Shown: positions 33,896 to 44,805 of the stretch, one piece after another
How the letters are laid out: the number at the start of each line of letters is the position of its first letter
Numbering within the stretch: the first letter of the stretch is position 1
Origin: Micropterix aruncella
Taxonomy: Eukaryota; Arthropoda; Insecta; Lepidoptera; Micropterigidae
Length of the DNA: 64,000 bases
Assembly: GCA_944548615.1 (NCBI GenBank)
Contig: OX155950.1
Location: 35,242,759 to 35,306,758 of the forward strand
Direction of reading: 5' to 3'
Notes under the pieces: model-generated
Databases searched by the model: none
What the model was told of the DNA's origin: nothing
What the model saw: only the letters and a program-made list of their open reading frames with translations
Translations under genes and position numbers: made by a program

Positions 33896-34700
33896 GTTTA
33901 TTATGCTTTATGTGAATCGCTAATTAATTGCGGCATAATTGGATGGGGTGGATGTGGTAAAACCCTGCTAGAGCCATTGCAAGTTGCGCAGAAATTTATA
34001 TTAAAAATTATTCTACGTAGACCATATCGCCATCCCACTAATGAACTTTATAAGGAAGCTAAAGTTCTTGATTGTAGGCAACTTTTTCTAAAAACTTCCC
34101 TCTTAAGGCTATTTTTGGACAATTCAAATTTAGGAATAATTCAGAACCGGCGACCAACGAGACAAGTTTTAGAAAATAGCTTAATAATACCCAGAAGGAA
34201 AACATCATTTGGACAAAGACATTACTCTTTCATTGCGCCGAGATTTTACAATCTAATCAATATGGAAATAAAAATGAATTTGACATTTAGGGAATTCAAA
34301 AATAAATTAAAGGAATGGTTATCGAATCATGACAGACTAACCATACATCAAATGTTAGAAATAATAGTATAATAAAACTTACGTGCACAAATTATTAACA
34401 TATTTTTAAACATATATGTTAAGTATATTTTAACATTCAACTAACTACCAAAAATTATTTGACTTTGACGATGAATTATAATTTTTAGACAAGGTATTTT
34501 TATATTAAATCCTATATTACTTAACATATATTAAATATTAATGACTGTTTCTTTCTTTTCTCACATATAACTTTATTTAGATAATTTATTTAATCGAATT
34601 TTATATTATATTTATTGCCGATTAAATAATGGAATTGCATTTTATTTATTATATTATCTTTTATGAATAAAATAAACCTGCATTATTTTTTTTTTATTTT
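33885..34700 (+). pseudogene. LINE reverse transcriptase C-terminus (CR1/Jockey group) with 3' UTR
   Basis: Open to 34372. Recognisable: LKTVYYALCESLINCGIIGW, GGCGKTLLEPLQVAQKFILK, RPYRHPTNELYKEAKVLD and a C-terminal RRKTSFGQRHYSFIAPRFYN then FREFKNKLKEWLS. It is the same protein region as the LINE split at 40.7-47.5 kb, where VYYALAHSIISYGILGWGG and KPLRYPSEQLFREF are the equivalents. The frame is undisturbed from about 33885 to the stop, but palm and endonuclease are missing. The first residues of the open frame come from the adjoining repeat. The 3' UTR runs to an A/T-rich end near 34700. Confidence 0.75.
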
Positions 34701-35570
34701 ATTCTGAATACCACATTTTAGGGCAATTTAGTGTCATTAGCTTTTTACTAAAACTTGTAGATTTGTAAGCAACCAAGCAATCAAGCAAACTTGATTGTAA
34801 TATTGGAGTCCTGTCCACCCTAGAACGGGCTAGTCCCAGTTGGGTGACAGAAACAAATAAGCAAAAGGTTAAGGTTTTGCCATTCGGTTCCTTTTATTTT
34901 TGAAAGCGCAATCAATGTTTTATAGTAATTAATTCTTAAATAAATAAATAAATAAATAAATCTACATATGTATATGAATAAATACATATAAATACATTAG
35001 CTCACTTTTTGTATCGGCAGTCGTGTTTTTATTCCTTTTAATATAGTTTAATTACGTGATATTATTTTTCGAGTGCAATGTTAAACATAAAGAACGCAAT
35101 AATGCATTAAAACACGTTCACACAGGAACATTTATTTTTAATTGGTGTATTTTTTTTAATGATTTTCTTTCGTAACATTGAATGATTTTCGTAATACGCC
35201 AGTGAAAATATCAATAAACTTTTTTGAAAATAACTTCGATATTTAGTATTTCAGACAAAGCATGTTACTAATGATATTAAAGATAATTTGTATATGAAAT
35301 AGTTTCAAAATTGCTTTTAGATTTTGTATTATTCATTGGAAAATATGTTCTTTAATACCGCGCCACCACTCAAGACATAATTAGTGATGCCACCACTGTA
35401 AGGGTAATTACAGTAAATTGCAGTTACACATCACAAATTTCTTTCATACTTCCTAAATGAATCATAATTTAACGGGTAAATAGACTTTCTACTGGAACAA
35501 CTACGACGCGAATATTATTCAATAATATGCTGGAGTTTTATCTATCAAATGCGGTGGAGGACTTTTGTAT
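34701..35570. other. No gene recognised
   Basis: AT-rich; an AAAT run lies at 34939-34960. No coding remnant. Confidence 0.4.
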
Positions 35571-35574
35571 CAGA

Positions 35575-35752
35575 AAAACTTTATTAGCTAATATAAATAA
35601 GATAAAAAACGAATTTAGCGCGTGAAGTTTGTAACATTCGATGTCTCGGCCACGTTGCAGGTGCCATTGTCTAGGGTAGACAAAATTCACGCGGTAAATT
35701 CGTTTTTAATCATATTTATAATGTCAAATAACCGCGATAGTCTCCGATTTCG
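35575..35752. mobile_element. Penelope-associated foldback unit, decayed
   Basis: Left AAACGAATTTAGCGCGTGAA, centre GATGTCTCGGCCACGTTGCA, right TTCACGCGGTAAATTCG and TTATAATGTCAAATAACCGC. Compared with the other units the central sequence has substitutions and the right inner arm is shortened. Confidence 0.7.
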
Positions 35753-35754
35753 TT

Positions 35755-38700
35755 AGCTATATTTTTAAACCTTAATATATAACTATCTAATGACTAATAT
35801 CTGCATAGATATCTACTGAATTATCAAATAATACCACACTACCCACAAACGAAATCATTTATTTAATTAACATATCTCTCTATTATTCAATATTTTACCA
35901 ATATTTTCAGTCTCTCCTAATATTACTAGATTTGTATCTGTTCTAGCATCGATTTTAGTTTCCTATGTACCGAGACACAGGTCATTAAAAAGATTGTAAC
36001 AAAACGGCATACAGTAACAAGTACACGGTAATTGTTGTGGACTTCAGTTTCTTAGCTAAACGACTAGCTAACATAAAAATAAACTTCAGACACATTCATC
36101 AATACAGGCGAAACGTTGCCATTTTGCCTTACACTTGAACTTAGTTGTTGAATAATTAACAAATAAAATTTTATCAGCGATCTCTTCTTACAAAGTCAAA
36201 TATCTTTTCGGGTCGTTTACGAATTTGCGCGAATGAAAAATGCACGAACGAGAGATCAAGAAAATCCGCGTTCACCTCTCCTTTCCGGAGTCGACTTTTA
36301 AACTAAGGAGAAACATTCACAGACATAAATATTTTAAAGTAAGCTAAAGGATAGCGTTGACGGTGGAGCAAGCGCCGGAGAGGAGTGTATAAGCCATAAG
36401 GCTCGGCGAAAGCGCGGCAGCGGGCGGACGGCCAGGGCTGCAAGAGGACGCATTGCAGCTATAATATTTATTATGGTTTCATTTTTGCGGAACTCTTTAT
36501 TTTCATCTTCCTGCATATCGGATTATTTTGCGGAAATAGCAGGCGCTTAAAACCGTTCTTGCTAGCTTTATTGCTGTCTAACTTGAATAAAACAATATAA
36601 GTTGGAGTAAACAATATGTAATAACATTAATATAATACTATCATTTCATGTTTTTACAAAATAATTGTGCATCAATACAGGCCTAAAAATCCTCGTCAAA
36701 TGTGCCGTTTCTTACTTGAGCTGTTCCGATCTTAAGCAGTTCTTTTACAATATTTAATATTTTTACTTCGACGACAGTGTAAATTCTTATTTTATTTTGT
36801 AAAAGCATTAGATAAATAAATAACATTAACATAAATAATCTTCTACGTCTTTTGGTGCAGTCTCCTAGCGACGGTTTGCCGATTATCTTAACAATTATAG
36901 TTTTATGTACTGTCTTTGGAACAAGAATGATTTACTCTGTCCATACCAATCTCGATGATTTTTAACCATGATGTTTTATTTTACTGTGTCTCATTGTATC
37001 TTTTTCGGTATCACAAGTTGTAGTAATCGATAATGATCGCTTCTTAGCACATTTTTATTAATATACAATATTTTACAAAAAAAATGATAGATATTTTGCA
37101 TTTTAAGTCATTTTAAGAGATTATGTTTTTTTTCTAATTGCTTGAATAAAATAACCCCGCCAATTATAAATCTGCTAAAAAATTATAGTTTTTCAACAAT
37201 TTTATAGGTTTTTGTTAATTTGATAAATTTTGAATATCAAGTTAATTATGTATTTAAGGGGAGACACCCATGAGAAAATAGTGATTCATTTTGCATGTAC
37301 CTAAATAAACAAAAAAATGCGTAATACGCAAATAATCAACAAATATTTTTAAAAATATATTATTAATGTAATTTTCAATAATGTGCTATAAATACTTTAG
37401 AATTATAATATTAATAATTATAGTAGTAAAACACATTTTTTTTATATCTAAAAGTAAATTCTAATTGAAAAAATGTATTTTATTAATAAATCGTATATTA
37501 AATGGTATACAATTGTAATGCCCTTAATATCAAATGCAATTAATAATGCTGTAATTTTAGCATATGACAACAATAACTCTTAATCTATCAATCTGATCTA
37601 ATTTTGTCAGAAAGCTATTTTTTGTATCTTTTCTTTAGATTGTTTAGCTTGTTTAGCCTCTGGTGAAGGATAAGCTGAGCGCATTATAGATAGAGGAAAG
37701 AAATACATGGCACTTTTTCTCAAACCAATTATTCAATGTTGGTTAACTTCATCTCTCCTTATTCCCTGTATCGTGTTTGTAGGCCTATGGTTACATATTG
37801 TTTTATATCCTTCGAGTTTTAGTTCTAATACATTGTCAAAAAAAAACAAAGTTCCTTAAATAACGATCTTCCTAATTAAAATAATGACCAAACAAGAACA
37901 CGTGTCACCACGCTCAATATATATGGGTTATAATCCGGAATTTAAAACGTCATTGCCAATTTTTCTAGTCTGGCAGTATCACACATTTTGTCTGTCTGCC
38001 TTTACGTAGCATTATGTACCGCCACTATTTTTGAATTCCACGATACCAGCCATTATCGCAATGTACATAGTATAACATTTAAATAAATTAAAGCAGTATG
38101 TAGCACCATTGCAATAAAAATATCGCCAGGCAATAAGTATTCGAAGTGTATATTGCCAGTATTGTAATAACGTGTCACCATACAAACTGTAAAATGACCC
38201 CATTATTGCCAGGCGTCATCGTTTAACCTACTGGCCATCTAAGACGACCATCCAAGAATACTTTTACCAACGATTTTAAACTGACTATATTGTTCGCGTT
38301 CGATCGAACAACGTTACGCTTTAATCGCCGTACCTATACGAGCGTACGTGATACGTCCGTTGTATTATCGCCCGAAAGCACAAGCCGTATAACGTACGTT
38401 CAAGAACAAAGAAAAAAAAAACAAAATAACAAAAATAACCCACAAAGCTTAAGTGATACGTCAAATTGTTTCTACGATTCTAAATATAAAAAAGGGTAAT
38501 TAATTGGTCTAATGTGTAAAAGAATTTGTCTGGTGTATTGTTAACAATTATTGCTATTAGGAAATCTAATGTAAAAACCCAACGAATTTTTACCTAACTT
38601 TTGAAAATAACCCAAACTAGACGACTCTTCAGCTATTAACGCGCGACAAAGCTACGCTTATTCGTAAGCGTTAGTTGTGTCTTGGCGCAAGCAACTAACA

Positions 38701-38786
38701 AATGCATATTAACGTAATGGAAATACGCTTAATACGCCATACATTTTAAATCACTAGAAAACGACTCATAAATATCACCTTACAGT
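35755..38786. other. Long gene-free AT-rich stretch
   Basis: About 3 kb with no recognisable coding exon, repeat copy or element end. A GC-richer patch at 36350-36450 gives an open frame without motifs. This is the least transposon-dense part of the window and could be intronic. Confidence 0.4.
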
Positions 38787-38797
38787 ATCGTGGATGT

Positions 38798-39101
38798 GCA
38801 GGTTCAGACACAAAAATGTGCAGGTTCTGCCAAGGAGCAGAGGAAACTCCCCAGCACCTCATGTGCGAGTGTGGCCCGCTGATGCGTAAAAGATACACCC
38901 ATTTGGGTAGTCATTACCTCCAACCTGAGGAGATAAAACAATCTGGCGCCAAAAGCCTGCTGCGGTTCTTAAATGACACGAGGCTTAGCGCAGAACTATA
39001 GTAGGTGGCGAACACAATAGATCAGCAATAGTCGCAGGGTTACAAGGCTCATAAATACCTTATAAAAGCCCCACTCAATAAATAAAATAAAAATAAAATA
39101 A
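38798..39101 (+). mobile_element. Very short 5'-truncated LINE insertion with 11-bp target duplication
   Basis: ATCGTGGATGT occurs exactly at 38787-38797 and 39102-39112. Between them is a LINE 3' end: an open frame (38816-39001) with CRFCQGAEETPQHLMCEC and LLRFLNDTRL, the Cys/His end that follows the RNase H region in R1/Jockey-type ORF2. A short UTR and an AATAAAATAAAAATAAAA tail follow. The perfect duplication means a fairly recent insertion. Confidence 0.85.
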
Positions 39102-39112
39102 ATCGTGGATGT

Positions 39113-40324
39113 AGCACGAGTACATTGTCATGATTCCCGACTATATAAAAAACGACTTACACGAAGTTCTTGGAGAAGCTCTGTATATACTGCACACAGC
39201 TCTTTTTGAAGGATATGGTTTCTCATTGAATTTGCTTCTATTTCTCAGACCGACGCTTTAAAGTTAATGCCTTTTGACAGTTCGAATTATAACCGCTTTT
39301 AGGTACTATAATACATCATAATACAATCACAATGTGATATAATTAAAATATCGCTGTACCTAAATGTTTAAAGTGGTTTAATTTTTTTAACGCCAACGAC
39401 GCCATGCTCTCAAAGCTGTGTTACAAGTCGATTGGAATTTCTGACACGACTCACCAAATCGTCGCTTATGGCGGTGTAAGCAGAACAGAGATGGTTAAAT
39501 ATTTTCGTTACTCTTTCAGCCGTTTCGTTATTCAGGTCAAGGCGGGTCAGTTCCAGATGTCACGCAACGCGGTTGGCGTAATTCTTTTTCACGTGAGGGC
39601 GTTAGGAAGTGGAAAGGTATAATCTATAATCGTACTACATAAGTTCGACAACAGAAATGTGCTAAGTTCTTTTATGCTACATAATATGTATAGAAGTATA
39701 GATGCAGAACCTGCTAACACATAAAATATTTTTTTTTTATGCCAAAATACTTACGACTTATTCAATATAAAAAAAATCGGTTGGGTCATCCCAAAATTTT
39801 CTCGGCAACTAGACGACCCCCCTCCGCCCCCGATGGTGAATGTGTTCGATTAAAATCTGTTTATGAATTTACAATCTGTACATTTATATACATGCGTATA
39901 CATGTAAGTGGCGAGTTCCAAAAACTTTCAGTATGACCTATGTACGAATCAAATCAAATCACGTATATTGTTTTTAAAACTTTCACATAATTGTTTAGAC
40001 AGAATTCTTTGGATATCCGCTTAGTCATTAAAATAACGTTAAAAATCGATATTCAATATTTATTATGATGATTATGATATTCAATATTTATGATGACCAC
40101 ACAAATCATAATAGTCAAATTAGATAATAAAACTACAATTTGAGTTGTCATGAATGAACAGCTGAAATGAATTGGGATTGAAATTTTTAGTTTTCTAATT
40201 ATAGATCATTATTATATTACAATTCTCTTTCAATAAAGCAGCCTTATAATTTCGATTTCAACCGGGTTTTTTTTCCGTCTCTACTTATAATTTTAATATT
40301 TTCAGGCAGTTTATTGTAACACAC
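39113..40324. other. No gene recognised
   Basis: AT-rich. The phrase TTGGGTCATCCCAAAATTTT at 39781 is weakly like TTGCGTCACCCAAAGACTTT at 52382, hinting at another dispersed repeat. No coding remnant is supportable. Confidence 0.35.
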
Positions 40325-40327
40325 ATT

Positions 40328-40568
40328 GGGCTCGATTGCGTTTCTTCGTGAACTAAAATAGTAACATAGTTCAATCGAACGAGACAGAGCAATACGTTGA
40401 ACCGGAATATGAAATGAACTGTCGTTGATTTTCCCGCACCAGAACTACCTGCCGAGCTTATAGACACCAGAGAAATTATAAACATTCCACATTCCGCTCT
40501 GACGTACTGCTCCGTCTCGTTCACACGAACTAATTTCCGATTTTAGTCCTAGAAACGCAATCGAGCCC
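40328..40568. mobile_element. MITE with about 95-bp terminal inverted repeats
   Basis: The ends GGGCTCGATTGCGTTTCT and AGAAACGCAATCGAGCCC are perfect inverses. Weaker inverted similarity continues inward through ACTAAAATMG and GAACGAGACRGAGCARTACG to about 95 bp. The element is flanked by ATT (40325-40327 and 40569-40571), a 3-bp duplication compatible with the PIF/Harbinger group, although the class cannot be fixed from so little. Confidence 0.8.
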
Positions 40569-41050
40569 ATTATCAACGTAATTTGGATTTCTTTTGAATA
40601 ATCACAAAGACGGATATAGTAATATTAAACTGTGCCTACATCCGGCTAGATAAGAGTTAACGTCTATTTGAGTCTTCAACTTTCCTATATTTTTTATATT
40701 AAATTTATGCATTCAAATTCAAATTCAAATTCAAATTCTTTATTTACAAAAAAATCATAGTATTAGTTACAAATGAATTAAACCTAACCTAACTGGATCG
40801 CACGAGACGTCCGCACTAAGGTAGGCTCAGAATCATATAATTAAGTACGTACTGCCTAATGATAAATAAAAAAATTCGTTGAAGAATGCCGTGAAAAATA
40901 AAATCAAGTAAAGTAAAATTTTAGTAAAAAATAAAATTTCAAATTATCTAAAAAGGTATGAGATAATAATAATAATAATATATAATAATCATAAATAATA
41001 ATAATCATAAATATATGGTAGGTTAATAATATTGTGTTAGGAATGTTAAG

Positions 41051-41354
41051 TTAGATAGGAATAAAGCAAATTAATTTTTCGGTTTCTTTCCTTCCCTGGG
41101 TGATCAACCAGTGGGTTAGTCTTTTTTTGTTTATATTTATTTTTATATTAATACCTTGAGTATAAATGCCGGGTATATCCTTTGTTTTATTGAACAACGA
41201 CGGTGCCAAGTAAAGAAAATGTCTTTGTGCATGGGAACTATTCAGTTTGGGCACAATGTGGTTACTATTAGTTATCGCTCGTGTAATAATTTTATGGGTT
41301 GTGTGCTGGTGCAATTCTTTATGTTTATGATATAGTCGCTGTTCTACGATAAAT
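41051..41354 (-). pseudogene. C-terminal part of the split LINE ORF2
   Basis: Minus-strand reading from the junction gives VEQRLYHKHKELHQHTTHK, then SHAQRHFLYLAPSLFNKTK and the stop near 41051. The SFGQRxxxYLxPxLFN-type end matches the C-terminus at 33885-34372. It continues the protein that stops abruptly at 44806 on the other side of the inserted element. Confidence 0.75.
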
Positions 41355-41356
41355 TA

Positions 41357-44300
41357 TACGGCGTTTCGTGAACAAAAGATTTCCTTTGGCAGGTTTGATC
41401 TGTGGGTTCAAATGATGGATTTAAGAAGGGGAGCCACCTGGATTTTTGATCCAGGTGAAAGAGGGGGGGGGGGGGGGGGGAAGTTTGCACCCGCCGCGCT
41501 TCGAATAAAAAATTATAACTGATCCAGTTACACATACTATGGCGTGTTTGGTATCGTTTTCGTATAAACACAGTACGGGAAATCTGTTTCTTAGGTTATT
41601 TAGAGACATTTTCAAACAAAAAGTCAATAATTTTGGTAAAAAAGTAAATTTGTAAGTAGGTTTTTTTTTCTTCAACAGTATTTTTTTCTTCGAAAATATA
41701 TCGATTTAGTAGATAAAAAAAATAGTGCTATCGAGCTCATACTGTCTAGTTTTTAGAAATATATACTTTACATATACTTATCTAACAGTATGTACCCATA
41801 AAAAAAATGCCATGAGAATCGAGTGATGAAATTAAAATACTTCACTCGACTCACACGGCATATTTATTGAGTAAATTTAGTTTTTCTCTACTTTATCAAG
41901 GAAACCACATAAGACAGACATAATTTGAAGTCACTTGGGTAAAATATTCAACACTTAAATTAAATTACTTGAGTTTTTTTTAAACTTTTGGGGTTGCACA
42001 AAATAAAGGTACACTTCTTATCACACAAATTCACGCCAAATAATATTAAAGTTAGATAACTAAAATAATGATAAAAAATACACAAATAGATTTTATATGT
42101 ATTAAATATGAAATTATTAAAAAAAACATTCTCAGAGAAGTAGTCTTCGTATTCCTCCGGAATGCCTCGAGGACTACACAACTGTAACAAAATAGATATA
42201 AAAGTGGCAGACTTATAATTCATCCAGAACCACATCAAATCTTCGACGAGGGCCTCGCGGTCTAGAATACACTGTAACAAAATAGAAATAATAATAAAAT
42301 TAACAATCTCAATGATACCAAATTCAGCAGACAAAGTTATCAGACAACATAAATATACCTGGTATTATCGCAGGTTCCGTAACAGCTCTTACACAGCAGT
42401 GTGCATGACATTCCCTCTCGTTTGCAAGAACATCGGCTCCTGCAGCTGTTCTTGCATCCACACTTCACAAGCTCTCGCGCCACCTCCCAGATACTGGGCT
42501 GGGTTGTCCATAAGGGCTGCCATTCTCCTTCAGTTTGAGTCCATCCCCAGTCAGCTGGGGAGGGGATAACGCCTGAGGGATCAAGAGCTTGTCCCCACAC
42601 GTAGCCTGCTTGATAGACTGCCCTCAAGGTGGACATCCTTAGAGCATCCCTCGTAGGGGGGATATTTTGCAAACACTTATTTTTTGCAAATAAAATCTTG
42701 GGAGCTTCATTAACCGAATTAAAGAATTTCAGTTTCACCACAGTATAACATGATGAAGTACTTTTCTAATCTTATCATTAAATCATCTGCCACTTCTTTT
42801 AGTGGATTAGAAAGTGATCTAAAAGCAGATGTGGTCTAAAGACATTGCTGCCACGCCTTCCAGGTTATGTTTTGCCTTTGGAATAGAATGCAGAAACGGT
42901 GTCACAGCCTGTTAAAGCATGGTATCCTCTGATAGCTTCTGCTCTTTCTACAACCAGATCCTGTGCCAGGTCATGTGCAGGTATGTAGCTGTGGTGTTTG
43001 CTCGTACCGAAAGATATCCAAAGCTCTTAGAGACCTAACTGCTTAAGGGCGAAGAAGTAGGATATGGCGATTATAACGACGTCGGAATCAACGGTGTGTA
43101 TAACAATTGTTGCTGTTCCATTGATAGCCATATCTTTTGCATGCAAAATAATGCGACCATCAGCCTCCTCGGAATTTACATTAGGCCCTGCTATCAGCGT
43201 CTCCGTTAGTTTGGATGATTTGATTGTAGGACCGATGTTGGTCACTATATGCACTCCAATGCTCTCTTGAAGCGCGTAGCACCCGGTAAGTTTGAAAAGC
43301 TGTTCCTTATTCTGAGCATTCTTCAGGAAGTTAGGCCAATTGCTCGGTAACTTGTGGTCTTCATGTATTTAACGACGAACTCCTTGACCCTTGTTGTCAA
43401 GAACCTGTTTCTTTAGAGACATATCGGAGTAGAGATCCCAGGCAATGTCAACTCTCCTCGCCTCCTTGTCCCTGTATTTTTCACGATGCTTTCACGGAAC
43501 TCCTTGCGGCAGTACTGCCCAAATGTCTTGGAGCTACGTGGAGGATGACTGTGAACGAGGGCAGCTATATCAAATATATTTCTGTTGCAAGATTCGGGGG
43601 GAGTGTTATTCTCAATTTTCTTTTTCAAAACCATGACGATATCAGACTTGTGGCACGTTCGCGTACTTTACATAGACGATAAAGATGGTGAACAAGTCTG
43701 ATTTTCGTAAGCAAAGAAGACATCTAGATCCAAGTACCTATTTTGACATGAAATTAATAGTTCGAGAATAGACTTATGTCCCACTTGAGAACTTAGACGG
43801 TTTCAAGTTTTGAATTTTTTGGCTTCTTGAGAGTAGCAAAAATTCTGGTTTTCACTTTTTTTATTGGTTCAAATAAAGTAAATGTCTTTTTAACCAGCCT
43901 TTCTTCAACGAATGTCCTGTACAAATCCTTGCCATTTTTCTCCAGATGGGTTAATGTGCTAACAGCTTCGTTGTCTACAATTGTTCTTGTATCTATTACA
44001 ATTAAATCAGTTGTTTGTTCTTGAAGAAGATTGCCAAACACTTCAAAACTTGCTTGGACTGCATGAACTTGTCGCAGAAATGTTTTCTGGAACGCAGGAT
44101 ATTGTTCGTGATGAAGCTCTTGAGAAGATTTATTAACGTTGATAAACTCTTCCAGGAGATGCATGACAGATGCATGACAGCTACATGAACAGATAACCAA
44201 CGAGCGTAATTTGGGTGTCAAATAAGAAAAACCAGGGCACTGAACTACTAACATGACATCGGACAGGCAGGTCGCGCCCCCGCCTTTGCCCGGCACGAGC

Positions 44301-44803
44301 TTTGAGCGACCGAGAGTGAAATTTTGACAATTTCAGTACGTCAATCGATTCACGCGGCATTTTTTTTGGGTACATACTGTCAGATAAGTATATGTAAAGT
44401 ATATATTTCTAAAACCTAGACAGCATGAGCTCGATAGTACTATTTTTTTTAACCACAAAATCGATCTTTTTTTGAAGTTAAATACTGTTGAAGAAAAAAA
44501 ATCTTACTTACAAATTTACTTTTTTACCAAAATTATTGACTTTTTGTATAAAAGTGTCTCTAAATAACATAAGAAACAGATTCCCCGTACTCTTTTTATC
44601 CGAAAACTATACCAAACACGCCATAGTATGTGTAACTGGATCAGTTATAATTTTTTATTCGAAGTGCGGCGGGTGCAAACTCCCCCCCCCCCCCCTCCCT
44701 CTCACCTGGATCAAAAATCCGGGTGGCTCCCCTTCTTAAATCCATCCTTTGAACCTACAGATCAAACCTGCCAAAGGAAATCTTTTGTTCACGAAACGCC
44801 GTA
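41357..44803 (-). mobile_element. DNA element with about 0.5-kb terminal inverted repeats carrying a PIN/XPG-like plus CXC gene (possibly Academ-like)
   Basis: The left end 41357-41865 and the right end 44296-44803 are inverted copies of each other. Both begin TACGGCGTTTCGTGAAC and continue through TCCTTTGGCAGGTTTGATCT, a poly-G run, GGATCAGTTATAA-type sequence and CAGTATGTACCCA. Flanks are TA/TA (2 bp) or, if the ends are set 2 bp further in, TATA/TATA (4 bp); the sequence cannot decide. It sits in a LINE ORF whose two halves are in phase across a 2-bp duplication. Inside is one decayed gene on the minus strand. I infer a class II element; Academ is the superfamily I know with XPG-like nuclease and Cys-cluster proteins, but the match is unproven. 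Confidence 0.7.
42340..44296 (-). pseudogene. Decayed element-encoded protein: EEAD/DSD acidic region, GCDT motif, CXC cysteine domain
   Basis: Pieces occur in order on the minus strand. (1) 44296-43793, with IDTRTIVDNEAVSTLTHLEK, FVEERLVKK and PIKKVKTRIFATL. (2) 43634-43413, with SSKTFGQYCRKEF and GTRRRGELTLPG. (3) 43254-43027, with SEEADGRIILHAKD and TIVIHTVDSDVVIIAI. (4) about 42960-42870, with GYHALTGCDTVSAFYSKGK. (5) 42741-42340, with IPPTRDALRMSTLRAVYQAG, WGQAL, WGWTQTEGEWQPLWTT and a CXC-like cluster CGCKNSCRSRCSCK then CTLLC and C. I recognise this series as one uncharacterised protein family widespread in animal genomes. The spacing of acidic residues in (3) and GCDT in (4) recalls PIN/XPG-type nucleases, which is inference. 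Stops and frameshifts separate the pieces; no intact copy is here. Confidence 0.65.
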
Positions 44804-44805
44804 TA

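Noticed and set aside
36334..36516. Small GC-richer open frame
   Set aside because: No motif, no splice context, no repeat.
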